Positions 42,524 through 52,377 of a stretch of 64,000 nt of DNA are shown here, piece by piece (the first letter of the stretch is position 1; every line of letters begins with the position of its first letter). Source of the DNA: Candidatus Bathyarchaeota archaeon (lineage in GTDB: Archaea > Thermoproteota > Bathyarchaeia > 40CM-2-53-6); the NCBI GenBank assembly GCA_005888635.1, contig VBAW01000023.1:54174-118173 (forward strand), read 5' to 3'. A model generated the notes under the pieces. The model was not told the DNA's origin. It did no database searches and saw nothing but the letters and a program-made list of their open reading frames with translations. The position numbers and the translations under genes are program-made.

Positions 42524-43558
42524 ATGACCCACGATTTGTTGGTAGGAAAAGCCCCACTTCGCATAAGCTTCTCAGGAGGGGGCACCGATCTCGCATCCTA
42601 CTATAGAAAGTTCGAGGGCAGAGTGGTTAGCGCCACTATCAATCGGTTCGTTCACGTTCAACTGAACGGCAGAAAAGATGGAAGAGTTAACATGAAATCT
42701 GACGATTACAGGACCACCTTGGCCTTTGACAGCGGAGAGATTCCTCTTCCGAAGCCACCCTTTGAAATCGCCCTCTCGGCAATGAGAATCTTCAGTCCTA
42801 CGACTGGCGGATTGGACATGTCCATCGACAGCGATGCTCCACCTGGGTCCGGACTCGGGTCCTCCGGGGCGATGGCAGTAGCAATGGTCGACATCCTTTC
42901 CTCCAACGCTGGCAAGTGTCTCACAAGGTATGAGATTGCAGAGAAGGCCTACGAGATTGGCCATGATACCTTGCGACTCCCGATCGGCAAGCAAGACGAA
43001 TATGCTTCTGCTTTCGGTGGGATGAACGAATTCATCTTCACACGAAATGAAGTCGAAGTTAGACCATTGATTCGGGATCCCGAGTCGCTTGCCAATCTAG
43101 AACGGAATCTTATGCTATTCTATCTGTGCGAGACCCGGGAAGCGTCAGAAATACTCAGGGTTCAGGACGAAAGAACACGACGGGAAGATCCAGATATTAT
43201 GGACGCGCTTCACCGATCCCGCGAGTTCGCCGTTGAATGTAGAAAGGCAATAGAGAGCGGAGATGTGCAAGATCTTGGTAGGCTGCTGGATTGTTCTTGG
43301 CAGCAGAAGAAAAAGTATACGGAGAAAGTTACAAACGCGAGAGTTGACCTAGCCTATCAGACGGCTATCCGTGCTGGAGCTTATGGTGGCAAATTGACGG
43401 GTGCTGGCGGGGCTGGACATCTACTACTGTGTTGTGCTCCGGAGTCTCAACGCAAGGTAGAAGAGAGCATGTCAGCACTTGGCGTGAAACGTGTGAACTT
43501 CAGGGTTGAACCTAACGGTGTCAGCATCGAGGATGGGGAATCAACTGCGGACTGCTGA
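42524..43558 (+). CDS. Second GHMP sugar kinase, HddA-like
   Basis: 344 residues. APLRISFSGGGTDLASYY at the start, PPGSGLGSSGA (106-116), and GKQDEYASAFGGMNEF, the same signatures as hddA in this window, though the two are not near-identical. Probably phosphorylates heptose 7-phosphate or a related sugar. Overlaps the next SIS gene by 26 bases, so the two are co-translated. Confidence 0.86.
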   Translation: MTHDLLVGKAPLRISFSGGGTDLASYYRKFEGRVVSATINRFVHVQLNGRKDGRVNMKSDDYRTTLAFDSGEIPLPKPPFEIALSAMRIFSPTTGGLDMSIDSDAPPGSGLGSSGAMAVAMVDILSSNAGKCLTRYEIAEKAYEIGHDTLRLPIGKQDEYASAFGGMNEFIFTRNEVEVRPLIRDPESLANLERNLMLFYLCETREASEILRVQDERTRREDPDIMDALHRSREFAVECRKAIESGDVQDLGRLLDCSWQQKKKYTEKVTNARVDLAYQTAIRAGAYGGKLTGAGGAGHLLLCCAPESQRKVEESMSALGVKRVNFRVEPNGVSIEDGESTADC

Positions 43559-44117
43559 TTCTTCTATACAAGAATCCATCGAAACTCTCGTGAGACTCAA
43601 GAAGATCATCGCACAGCTTACGAAGGTGGAGGACGTTATACGGCTCGCACGAGACCAGGGAGACACTGTCTTCATCTTCGGAAACGGTGGAAGCGGATCG
43701 ACGGCGGTCCATTTTGCAGCAGATCTGATGAAAACTGCCACCCGCCCCGACGTGAAGAGAATCAAAGCTATCAGCCTCAACGACAATCTGTCACTAACTA
43801 CTGCTTGGGCAAACGATGCTTCCTACGAGCACGTATTCAAGGAACAATTGGAGAATCTAATGAAACCGGGCGACGTTGTGATTGCCATCAGTGGCAGTGG
43901 AAATTCGAAAAACGTTCTGCTGGCGACCGAGTACGCTCGATCAAACGGTGGCATAACTATAGGGTTGACTGGATTCGACGGAGGCTCATTGAAGAGTTTA
44001 GCCTCGGTCCCAGTTGTAGTGCCCTCCAACGACATGCTCAGGATAGAAGACACGCACCTAGCGATTTGCCATCTTCTGGTGCGACTTCTTCGCGATGGAA
44101 GAACGGACCGCGAGTAG
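43533..44117 (+). CDS. Second SIS-domain sugar isomerase-like protein
   Basis: 194 residues from ATG 43533. FGNGGSGSTAVHFAADLMK: His is kept, but the catalytic Glu of GmhA reads Asp. RIEDTHLAICH: the active-site Gln is replaced by Glu, while the His spaced by 8 is kept. So a sugar-phosphate isomerase fold with changed active-site residues; it may act on another sugar or be regulatory. Pairs with the preceding kinase, as gmhA does with hddA. Confidence 0.8.
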   Translation: MGNQLRTADSSIQESIETLVRLKKIIAQLTKVEDVIRLARDQGDTVFIFGNGGSGSTAVHFAADLMKTATRPDVKRIKAISLNDNLSLTTAWANDASYEHVFKEQLENLMKPGDVVIAISGSGNSKNVLLATEYARSNGGITIGLTGFDGGSLKSLASVPVVVPSNDMLRIEDTHLAICHLLVRLLRDGRTDRE

Positions 44118-44129
44118 CGTCTGCATAAA

Positions 44130-45137
44130 ATGTCCGGACCAACCGTGTCAGTAATAGTTACCGCGAAGAACGAACAGGAAACTGTAGAGCGGTGTCTCGC
44201 CGCTCTAATGAAACAGGATTATCTCGATTATGAGATATTGTTCGTGGACGCAGGTTCTGAAGATGACACCCTCAGTATCGCTCACAAAATGGCAGCTGGC
44301 GACTCTCGGCTGAGAATATTGCAAGCGACGGGTAATCCTTCGCACTGCCGTAACATGGCCCTCCGGCTGTCTAGCTCAGACATAGTCGCTTTCACTGACG
44401 CTGACGTCGAAGTCCCGTCAACATGGCTGACTCAGAGTGTTGGGACCCTACTGTCGTCGCCGGGTATTGGTGGGGTCGGAGGTCCAAACAAGCCCACCCG
44501 GGACCACAGCAGTGAGTTTGTGAAAGCAGTCGACTTGATGCTCGCCACCTCGCTTGGTAGCATGAGGTCGGCCCAGAGCTATGACTTCAGAGAAAAAGCG
44601 GTCGTCAAAAGTATTCCATGCTGCAACGCCATATATCGGCAGTCCCTCCTAACTGAGATGGGAGGATTCGACGAAGAACTCATTGGCTGCGACGATACGG
44701 ACCTCGGTTACAGGATTAGCCGTGCTGGCCTGAAACTGGTCTTTGATCCAGAATCCAAAGTCCTTCATTACGTGAAATTCTCGACAATTCGACAGTTCGC
44801 TCGACTGATGTTCAAGTATGGTAGAGGTAGGGGTTACGCCTCGAAGAGAAAGAAGTACTTGTTCTCCGGACCGGCCATACCTGCGGCAGGACTGGCTATT
44901 GTCCTTCCAGGCGTGCTTCTAGTATGTTGGTTGTTCGCGAGTCTGATCCCGCTCGAATTCGTACTTGCGGTCTATGCTTTTCTCATCGTCGGCTATTCCT
45001 TGACAGTCGCGGCCTCACAGAGAAATCTAGGAGTCGCGTTCGTTGGCCCCATAGTATTAACAGCTGAATACCTTCCCTATTTCGCCGGCTTCCTCGTCGG
45101 TCTCTTCGACAGAGGACCCAGCAGATGGAGTGGCTAG
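44130..45137 (+). CDS. GT2 glycosyltransferase with C-terminal membrane helices
   Basis: 335 residues. GT-A: SVIVTAKNEQETVERCL, LFVDAGSEDDTL, IVAFTDADVEVPSTWL (DxD), GFDEELIGCDDTDLGYRI. About three hydrophobic helices from residue 250 on. The stop abuts the next GTG start, indicating strong coupling with the membrane protein that follows. Confidence 0.86.
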   Translation: MSGPTVSVIVTAKNEQETVERCLAALMKQDYLDYEILFVDAGSEDDTLSIAHKMAAGDSRLRILQATGNPSHCRNMALRLSSSDIVAFTDADVEVPSTWLTQSVGTLLSSPGIGGVGGPNKPTRDHSSEFVKAVDLMLATSLGSMRSAQSYDFREKAVVKSIPCCNAIYRQSLLTEMGGFDEELIGCDDTDLGYRISRAGLKLVFDPESKVLHYVKFSTIRQFARLMFKYGRGRGYASKRKKYLFSGPAIPAAGLAIVLPGVLLVCWLFASLIPLEFVLAVYAFLIVGYSLTVAASQRNLGVAFVGPIVLTAEYLPYFAGFLVGLFDRGPSRWSG

Positions 45138-47051
45138 GTGTTGGATAGGGAGAGAGGTCTCTTATGGCTTGCTATAGCATGTTCGACGACTTTCATAGCT
45201 CTTGCATTCGTCATATCCTACTACATATGGGGATTCTACGGGCTCCCAATGGGCTGGGACACCCCCCACTACATTGAGCAAGCAAATATCGTGGCGGCGA
45301 AAGGACCAATTCAACTCTTTGCGGTCCAAGGACCCTATGATTTCGTCTATCAGTTGTTATCAGGCACCATAGTGTGGCTGGGCGCGTCCGCGCTAAATCT
45401 CGAAATCGTTCTTCCCATCCTACTCTCCTCTCTGCTCCCTTTCCTAATCAGCAGACTAGCGCTGGTTAACAACGACGTTAGATTCTCCACGTTCGCAGCC
45501 ATTGCAGTGCCAGGATGGTTTGTGATATACAATCTCGGAGCTAGCCTTCACGCAAATCTTCTCGGGCTAGTTTTCATTCTCGCAGCGATTCCACTCATTC
45601 TCAAGTCCCAAACAATTAGGCAGCCGCGAGCCATTATGGGGCTAGTCCTAATCGCCGTAGCTTCGTTCACTCACATCGAAACAACGTTGTTCTTCGTCGG
45701 ACTAATGTTTATTCTCAGCGTTGCATTGTCAGGCTTCCCAAAGAGAATCGCAATTGTCGCCATAGCCGTGGTCTTACCCGCCGCGATAATATACATCATA
45801 CACCTCCTTCAGCTCGTATCCCTGGCTGGATACAGTCTTCCCGTCTATACTCTAGAGCCAATCCTGTTCTGGTTTGAAATCTTCGGCCCGCTCTTGCCTC
45901 TCGCAATCCTCGGCCTAACGCTCGGCTTACGTGGAAAGCGAACTTCTCTCGAGAGTCTGATCATGCTCTGGGCTGGCGCCTCCATACTGATCGGCCTATC
46001 ACAGTACCTGGACCCTCAGACCTATACCTTCGCCCAGCGAGCGGCTGGGCTCGTTCCAGTGCCATTCCTCGCCGCGATCGGGCTCAGGCGACTTGGAACA
46101 CTGAGCGTCAGCCGCAGACTCGGAAGATTTTCCCCCGCGCATCTTCAAAGGGCGCTTCTAGTCGCCTCCCTCATCCTCTTAGTGGCGTCGTGGCCAACCA
46201 GCTACGTGGCTGATGCTCCTGTAGACCAAAGAGTCTTCCTATCTCCTAGCGCCTACCAGAGACTCCAGTGGGTCAGCGCCAACATGAAATTCTTGAGCAC
46301 GCCGATCTTCGTCTACAATGACTTCGACACGAACGCTGGAGGATTAGGGGATTTGTACGACAACTGGGTAGGGGCTATAGTCGGCACTCATCTCTCATAC
46401 CTAGGGAGTATTGACTACTTAGTCCAGGTACAACAAACCCCATACTCCAACATAGTATCACGACTACACTCGGCCATATTCGAAAAAGAATTGCGCGACG
46501 TAGGCATAACCAGTAGGGCAGTCCTTCTCTCGCACCCGATCATCATCGTGGCTGACTTTTACAATCCGTATCCCTTGCCAACCTACTACGCCATCTACTT
46601 CAATGAGGTGTCTAAGGGAGTCTTTGTCGGGAACACTACGAGACTCGCCGCTATCAACAATGTGACTATATCTCTCGCTGCATCGATAGCAGACTCATCC
46701 GGACCTTGGTACCATGAACTCACTGGCTGGGCGAAGAGCATCAACACCCTCCAAATCTACACGAATTCTTCTCTGAACAACGTCGAAGCGTATTTTCCCA
46801 TCGCCGTATTCTCAAACGGAAACTACACATTCAGCCTCCACTACTGGGACGGAGCAGGCAACGATTTGAACGTATTTCTTGCGGGACAAGCCTTGGGGAC
46901 TGTCACATACAATGACACTCAGTCCCCTCTGACCAGGACCTTCGATCCTGTCTACCTAAACAGTGGAACGTATTACGTCAACATTCGTATCAACCAGGGT
47001 CCTGGAATCGTCAAGTTCGCGTCCTTAGACTACCTAAGCGTAGTAGAATGA
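45138..47051 (+). CDS. Large membrane glycosyltransferase-like protein
   Basis: 637 residues from GTG 45138. About 11-12 membrane helices in the first 360 residues, with a first extracellular loop GLPMGWDTPHYIEQANI containing the Asp expected in GT-C enzymes. The rest is soluble, with strand-rich C-terminal region of N-x-S/T sites and a YYVNIRINQG end. Layout matches the PMT/ArnT-like gene at 35317, but sequences are only loosely alike. Confidence 0.75.
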   Translation: MLDRERGLLWLAIACSTTFIALAFVISYYIWGFYGLPMGWDTPHYIEQANIVAAKGPIQLFAVQGPYDFVYQLLSGTIVWLGASALNLEIVLPILLSSLLPFLISRLALVNNDVRFSTFAAIAVPGWFVIYNLGASLHANLLGLVFILAAIPLILKSQTIRQPRAIMGLVLIAVASFTHIETTLFFVGLMFILSVALSGFPKRIAIVAIAVVLPAAIIYIIHLLQLVSLAGYSLPVYTLEPILFWFEIFGPLLPLAILGLTLGLRGKRTSLESLIMLWAGASILIGLSQYLDPQTYTFAQRAAGLVPVPFLAAIGLRRLGTLSVSRRLGRFSPAHLQRALLVASLILLVASWPTSYVADAPVDQRVFLSPSAYQRLQWVSANMKFLSTPIFVYNDFDTNAGGLGDLYDNWVGAIVGTHLSYLGSIDYLVQVQQTPYSNIVSRLHSAIFEKELRDVGITSRAVLLSHPIIIVADFYNPYPLPTYYAIYFNEVSKGVFVGNTTRLAAINNVTISLAASIADSSGPWYHELTGWAKSINTLQIYTNSSLNNVEAYFPIAVFSNGNYTFSLHYWDGAGNDLNVFLAGQALGTVTYNDTQSPLTRTFDPVYLNSGTYYVNIRINQGPGIVKFASLDYLSVVE

Positions 47052-47151
47052 TGAAAGCGTCCCCTCGACCAACACAACAAAACCCCCTGATTAGTATCGT
47101 TCCTCAGTTTCTAACGGGGAGTTAACTACAAATTTCTCCAAACTTATATCA

Positions 47152-47838
47152 GTGGAATGCATGAGGACAGGAATGATCGTCGCCTTACTGCCCGCTTTCA
47201 ACGAAGAGAAAAGAATTGCCGCAGTCATAGACAAGACCCAAGAGTTCGTTGACAAGGTCATCGTCTGCGACGACGGATCTACCGATGCGACATACGAGAA
47301 AGCGGCCGAATGTGGAGCTGAAATCATCAGACATAAGAGAAACTGCGGATACGGTGCCGCCCTCCACTCCTTATTTACGCGTGCCATGACACTGCCTGCT
47401 CGAGCGTTCGTCACAATAGATTCTGACGGTCAGCATGATTCATCATACATCCCCAAACTAACCGTCCCGATCTTAGGAGAGGAGGCAGATGTCGTCATCG
47501 GCTCGCGCTTTCTGCTAGGAAAAGACTCGACTCCCGCCCACCGCAGGATAGCCATAAAACTCATCACCGGACTCTGCGATGTGGTGACTGGCAACGAGTT
47601 TACTGATCTGCAGAGCGGGTTCAGGGCCTACAGCGCACGTGCCATAGCTCTAACTTGCCCAACGAGACCAGGCATGGGGGCGAGCACCGAGATTATCATT
47701 AAGGCGACGAAATCAAGGCTCCGCGTGAGGGAAATCGGAGTTCCAATCTACTATAACGGGGACAGGACTCCCCCCGTCGAATCTGCTCGCCAGTTCATTG
47801 ACGTTATCAATTCAATACTCTTCCCGTTCCTCAGCTAA
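47152..47838 (+). CDS. Dolichyl-phosphate sugar synthase-like GT2
   Basis: 228 residues from GTG 47152; the ATG at 47161 may be the start. VALLPAFNEEKRIAAVI, VIVCDDGSTDATYE, NCGYGAALHSLF, AFVTIDSDGQHDSSYI (DxD), then ADVVIGSRFLLG and TDLQSGFRAYSARAI, the standard DPMS pattern without membrane helices. Charges a polyprenyl phosphate with a sugar for use by GT-C enzymes in the island. Confidence 0.88.
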   Translation: MECMRTGMIVALLPAFNEEKRIAAVIDKTQEFVDKVIVCDDGSTDATYEKAAECGAEIIRHKRNCGYGAALHSLFTRAMTLPARAFVTIDSDGQHDSSYIPKLTVPILGEEADVVIGSRFLLGKDSTPAHRRIAIKLITGLCDVVTGNEFTDLQSGFRAYSARAIALTCPTRPGMGASTEIIIKATKSRLRVREIGVPIYYNGDRTPPVESARQFIDVINSILFPFLS

Positions 47839-48943
47839 TCGAAGGCCTCTTCCGGGAACCGTCAGCAACACTGTTGTAAGCATCAGCATATCGCGATGCA
47901 ACTTTATCCCACGTATGGTTTCGTAATACAATCTCCCTAGCTAGCTGACCCCGCGCCGATCTGGTCTCGTCATCCTGCAGAATGGCAATTGTCTTCTCAG
48001 CCAGATCGATCTCGTGGCCCGGATTGAAAAACGTCCCAGAACGACCCAGGACCTCTACAGGTCCACCACTAGCAGCCGCGACAACAGGTACATGGCACGA
48101 CATGGCCTCGAGCACGGAAAAACCCAACATCTCGGTGGGAGCTGTGGACACTTGGACGTCGGCCATTTGGACCATTCTCACGAGCTCAGAACGAGGGAGA
48201 AAAGCTACAAGTCTGACTGACGCTCGTACACCTGATTTTGATATCTCCGAAGTCATCGCATTCATAAGCGGACCCTCACCCACAATCACGAACACGACGC
48301 TCGGAAGTCGTGAGACAACTGTGTGAATGGATTTGACCAGGGTAAGTGGATCCTTGTAGGGATAGAGCCTACCAACGAAGAGTACAACCTTCGCATCAAC
48401 GGGGATGCCCATATTTGACCTGAGAGAGAGTTTTGTCTCTGGAGGGACTGGGTGAAAGACTTCAGTGTCCACCCCATTGTGAATAACATCGGACCTAATG
48501 CCGTAGCTGTTCAACAACAGCTTCTGGACGTATCCGGAAATTGCGATTACCCTGTCGACTCGTTTTGCAACAGCGCGCAGGCTCGCTTGCTCTAGCATGT
48601 ATCCGATTTTGTACCGAATCTCGGGCTCCAAATGGGGTCTCGGAACACCATGAACGGTGTATAGGAGAGGAACCTTCGTTGAGGGATTCAGTACAAGGGG
48701 CAAACTCGGAAAGGCGTAGTTGAGATGCATGAGATCGGTCTGGCTTCCGGGCGATCTGAACAAATGTTTTTGGAGGTCATTCTTCGCAGTGGGCCTACGT
48801 CCAGTAATTGCCCTAGTAGCAAGGCTTCCGAGCGGGGGAGTGATAGAGGCCTGGATGTTGATCTTCTTAAGAGAAGAGGCTAAGGACTGGACGAAGGACT
48901 CGACGCCGTACTTGCCGAGAGATCCTTGAATGTGAATTCTCAC
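47831..48943 (-). CDS. GT4 glycosyltransferase
   Basis: 370 residues, GT-B fold. N-terminal MRIHIQGSLGKYGVESFV; C-terminal VLFVGRLYPYKDPLTLVK, VSTAPTEMLGFSVLEAMSC (E-x7-E) and VVAAASGGPVEVLGRSGT. Retaining transferase, nucleotide-sugar donor not certain. Overlaps the DPMS-like gene by 8 bases at the stops. Confidence 0.88.
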   Translation of the reverse strand: MRIHIQGSLGKYGVESFVQSLASSLKKINIQASITPPLGSLATRAITGRRPTAKNDLQKHLFRSPGSQTDLMHLNYAFPSLPLVLNPSTKVPLLYTVHGVPRPHLEPEIRYKIGYMLEQASLRAVAKRVDRVIAISGYVQKLLLNSYGIRSDVIHNGVDTEVFHPVPPETKLSLRSNMGIPVDAKVVLFVGRLYPYKDPLTLVKSIHTVVSRLPSVVFVIVGEGPLMNAMTSEISKSGVRASVRLVAFLPRSELVRMVQMADVQVSTAPTEMLGFSVLEAMSCHVPVVAAASGGPVEVLGRSGTFFNPGHEIDLAEKTIAILQDDETRSARGQLAREIVLRNHTWDKVASRYADAYNSVADGSRKRPSIS

Positions 48944-49011
48944 GCCGTTCTCCTTTAGGTCTGGATCATGCCTTAATTGCCATCAAGCGGGACGGAAAGG
49001 TATGGCTCCCC

Positions 49012-49953
49012 CTATTCCATCCCGTTCCTAACCATTCGTTTCTGATTTCGGAGCCGTAGGTACAAGTTCGTTCCAAACCTGTTCTGAAACATGTCAGCCA
49101 AGGCGAGGTTGTCCTTTACCTTCTTAATCGGCAAGAATGGAAGGGATCGAGGAACCAGAAAAGCGTCATAGGTCGAGAAGAGTCGCCTAACAAGCCTTTC
49201 ATTCTCGAGCCAGTTCTCAGCATGCTCCCACTCGAAGATCAGATTCGAAACCCTTCGTTCAGAGAGGAGCTCGACCGCACCGGCGAGTATCTCGGGCTCT
49301 GCGCCCTCAGCATCAATCTTCAACAGATCGATGTGGTCTAATCCCAACCGAGCCGCTTCCGTATCGAGTTTAACAGAAGGAACCGAAATGTTCGGGCCTC
49401 CCGAGTCATACACGATCGAGTGCATTCCCTTGTGATCGGTTGCAGATAGATAGAGCGTCCTTTCGCCTTCAATATCCGAGAGAGATTTCGGAATGAGCAT
49501 AACGTTCGAGAAGTTGTTGCGGCTCAACGATCGCGCCAGAAGCGAGAAACTCGTAGGTTCAGGTTCGAACGAAACGACACGACCCTTGGGCCCCACAATC
49601 TTGGCAGCGAGGAAGGTGAAGAAACCCACGTTGGCACCAACATCCACGACGGTCGACCCTCTACGCAATATCTCGACAAACAATTCCGTGGTGCGGAGCT
49701 CATACCATCCCAGAACGGCGATGGAAGGGGAGATACCCATGTCATTAGGGTTGAGATATATCTCGAAACCATGGGTGCGCTTCAGCGCAATAGGATTCTT
49801 CGCATAGGTCTCTTGCACAAAGTCGTCAATAGAGTGTGCCCCACCAAATACCCTAGCGAAAGCGCGAGGATGGCGGAGGAGACCGGTAATTGTCTTGGAT
49901 GCGTATCTAATCTCCAGAGTTATCGGGATCGGAGTGTCTCGCATTGCTACCAT
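49012..49953 (-). CDS. FkbM-family methyltransferase
   Basis: 313 residues from ATG 49953, chosen because a TATA box at 49986 places the transcript start just before it; the frame itself extends to 50037. Motif I STVVDVGANVGFFTFLAA, VVSFEPEPTSF, then HIDLLKIDAEGAEPEIL and NLIFEWEHAE. O-methylates a sugar or a lipid head group. Confidence 0.85.
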   Translation of the reverse strand: MVAMRDTPIPITLEIRYASKTITGLLRHPRAFARVFGGAHSIDDFVQETYAKNPIALKRTHGFEIYLNPNDMGISPSIAVLGWYELRTTELFVEILRRGSTVVDVGANVGFFTFLAAKIVGPKGRVVSFEPEPTSFSLLARSLSRNNFSNVMLIPKSLSDIEGERTLYLSATDHKGMHSIVYDSGGPNISVPSVKLDTEAARLGLDHIDLLKIDAEGAEPEILAGAVELLSERRVSNLIFEWEHAENWLENERLVRRLFSTYDAFLVPRSLPFLPIKKVKDNLALADMFQNRFGTNLYLRLRNQKRMVRNGME

Positions 49954-49985
49954 GCGTGATTTGTTTGCAACGATCCGACCCAAAG

Positions 49986-49995
49986 AATATTTAAT
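49986..49995 (-). promoter_or_regulatory. TATA-like box for FkbM gene
   Basis: ATTAAATATT on the coding strand, 33 bases before ATG 49953; supports that start over the upstream TTG or ATG. Confidence 0.5.
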
Positions 49996-50054
49996 GTTGG
50001 TCTCCTCTTGAACAGACGCCTCGAAACAAAAACGCAAGAACTCAAGTCTGAACC

Positions 50055-50063
50055 TATTTTAAT
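50055..50063 (+). promoter_or_regulatory. TATA-like box for NDP-sugar epimerase
   Basis: TATTTTAAT 43 bases before the ATG at 50106. Confidence 0.45.
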
Positions 50064-50105
50064 CCAAATCTTCCTGAACCGTCAGTACTATAGAAGGATC
50101 CTGCG

Positions 50106-51038
50106 ATGAGCCCAGTGCCAGTAATAGTAACGGGAGGAGCCGGGTTTATCGGAAAGCATCTCGTGCACTCTCTCCTTGACAATCGTCAGAGGGTTGTAAT
50201 TGTTGACAGAGTTGCAACGCCAAAGACCCTCGGGTCATCCCATGGATTAGTCAACAGGAAAATGGACGTGGCTAGCATTAGTAGTCTGAATGTGTCAGGA
50301 CTGCGCGAGGCAAAGATCGTTCACCTAGCCGCTGATGTCTCTGTTGTGAAATCCGTCCGGGACCCGATCTCAACCGTAAGGTCGAACATCGGCGTGACAT
50401 GTGAAATGCTCGAGTTTGCCCGGAAGATAGACTCGGAACGTTTCGTCTTCTCTTCAACAGCCGCTGTTTATGGCGATAAGAGGGGGCGATGCCGGGAAAC
50501 AGATCACCCTAGTCCCGCCTCGCCCTACGCTGTCTCAAAACTTGCTTGTGAGCACTACTGTAAGCTCTATAGTAGCCTATACGGAGTCCAGACTGTCATC
50601 CTTCGGTACTTCAACGTGTACGGTCCAGGCCAATCGACCAATTATGCAGGCGTCATTACGAGATTTGTGACTCGAGCCTTGAATGAGGAGCCACCGATCA
50701 TTTTTGGCGATGGGAATCAGACTCGTGACTTCATCTTCGTAGGTGATGTGGTGAGAGCCACCATGGCTGCTCTCAAGAAACCAATTCCAGGAGGGACGAT
50801 TATCAATATCGGAACAGGAAGGCCGACCAGCGTTCGATCCCTTGCGGATAGAATCTTGAGAATTCTCAAGCTTGAACATCTCCACCCAGTTCACACTTTT
50901 GCCAGGCGCGGAGACCTCAGACATAGTAGGGCCGACACTTCTATCGCTCGGGCGAAGCTAGGCTTCCGGTCGGCCCGCGGGCTTGACGATGGTCTACTAA
51001 AGACAATTGATTGGCTGAGGACAATGAACCGCCCTTAG
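50106..51038 (+). CDS. NDP-sugar epimerase/dehydratase (SDR, GalE-like)
   Basis: 310 residues, intact. NAD motif VTGGAGFIGKHLVHSLLD, FVFSSTAAVYGD, catalytic SPYAVSKLACEHYC (Y-x-x-x-K), RYFNVYGPGQ, FGDGNQTRDFIFVGDVV. Close to UDP-glucose 4-epimerase-like archaeal proteins. Unlike rmlB and rmlD in the same island, the catalytic segment is present. Confidence 0.88.
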   Translation: MSPVPVIVTGGAGFIGKHLVHSLLDNRQRVVIVDRVATPKTLGSSHGLVNRKMDVASISSLNVSGLREAKIVHLAADVSVVKSVRDPISTVRSNIGVTCEMLEFARKIDSERFVFSSTAAVYGDKRGRCRETDHPSPASPYAVSKLACEHYCKLYSSLYGVQTVILRYFNVYGPGQSTNYAGVITRFVTRALNEEPPIIFGDGNQTRDFIFVGDVVRATMAALKKPIPGGTIINIGTGRPTSVRSLADRILRILKLEHLHPVHTFARRGDLRHSRADTSIARAKLGFRSARGLDDGLLKTIDWLRTMNRP

Positions 51039-51151
51039 AGTCAGCCAACCTATACCGCAAAGGAATCTTTCAACTTTACTTGTAAGAGGGACGTCCCGTT
51101 CGAGTGTGTCCGTCTGATTCTCGGAGGATCTCAAGAAGGAAGGCTCAGAGT

Positions 51152-52096
51152 CTAGTAGACAATTTGTCGAGGTGACGAAGGTGGATGCGTTCTAGTGGCG
51201 AGTAGGTACCCTGAAGGGGTAAGGTCGGAAATTCCGAATCCCTGGCGGGACAGAAGCCTTCTTTCGGCTTCCGTGTTCTGCTCGACTACGACATAACGCG
51301 TGCGAGAGAGGGCTCGTTGCCCGCCCAGAAGCACCTGCAGATCCTGGCCTTCAGTATCAATCTTGACAATGTCGATCTCTCGAGGATAGACGTGCTCGAG
51401 GTAAAGTTCGTCAAGGGTTGTGAGCTGTGTTTCAACCCACCTAGGGCTGCTCGCCCTTCGTCCGAGACTGAACCACATGGGTCTTCTTTGACTTGATTTT
51501 CGATCGAGAGAGCTCAGAACTGCTGTCGAGGGGTCATAGTATAGCGTCACCTTTCCATTTGCTTGTCCCGCGGCCTTGTTAACGACAGTTACGTTTTCGA
51601 GACGGTTGAGCGACACGTTCTCTTTGAGATATGCTAGGGTTTCAGGGTTAGGTTCTATGCTCACCACTTTACCCTTGGGTCCCACGATTTTGGCAGCAGC
51701 GAGGGTGTATGAGCCAGCGTAGGCTCCCACATCGACGAAAACGTCCCCCGGCTTCAGAACGGAGTGGACGAAGTTTGAAACGTCGAACTCATGGAAGAAT
51801 GGATTCATGTAGATGTTGTGATCTGAGTCTTTCCTCAGATGAAATCTGTACTCCACATCGAAGATTCTTACTCTTGCTAGGCAATCAGAGAGGGGCCATC
51901 CTATGTTCGTGACCGGTTTATCCCGCACTCGAGAATACGCGAACTTGAATCCCAAGTTCAAAGCGGTTATTAGTTTGTACCCTAAGTCCAATCTTCGGCC
52001 AGCGACAGAAACCTTGGTCATCGCGAGACACGAGCGAGAAGCGAGGTTCCTAGTGCCGCGCGACGCGGGGGTCATAACTTCCAATGGACTCAACAT
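51152..52096 (-). CDS. FkbM-family methyltransferase
   Basis: 314 residues; ATG at 52021 (MTKVSVAGRR) is a possible start. DVFVDVGAYAGSYTLAAAKI, VVSIEPNPETLAYLK, EIDIVKIDTEGQDLQVLLGG and YVVVEQNTEAE. Similar in layout to the gene at 49012 and to the shortened gene at 25007. Confidence 0.85.
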   Translation of the reverse strand: MLSPLEVMTPASRGTRNLASRSCLAMTKVSVAGRRLDLGYKLITALNLGFKFAYSRVRDKPVTNIGWPLSDCLARVRIFDVEYRFHLRKDSDHNIYMNPFFHEFDVSNFVHSVLKPGDVFVDVGAYAGSYTLAAAKIVGPKGKVVSIEPNPETLAYLKENVSLNRLENVTVVNKAAGQANGKVTLYYDPSTAVLSSLDRKSSQRRPMWFSLGRRASSPRWVETQLTTLDELYLEHVYPREIDIVKIDTEGQDLQVLLGGQRALSRTRYVVVEQNTEAERRLLSRQGFGISDLTPSGYLLATRTHPPSSPRQIVY

Positions 52097-52333
52097 GGTT
52101 GCCTTACTATCTAACTATTGCTTACAAGCGATCTGACCATGGAGAAAGCAGTTTGAGGACAAGGAACGCTCCGGCCGTAATCAGACCCTCACCAGTAGGC
52201 CAACGAGGAAAACCGGAGCGCACCGGGAAGTCTTGGATAAGGCTTCAACCAGGGGAAAACCCTGATAGTTTGACGAGATCGCGCTATCCAATCTATCGAG
52301 GGCAATCGGAATGCTGGGTGACAAACCTCGAAT

Positions 52334-52342
52334 GATATAATT
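52334..52342 (+). promoter_or_regulatory. TATA-like box for DPMS-like gene
   Basis: GATATAATT 36 bases before the GTG at 52378. Confidence 0.45.
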
Positions 52343-52377
52343 GGTGTATTCTATCGCCTCGGCAGAGAGAGGGACTC

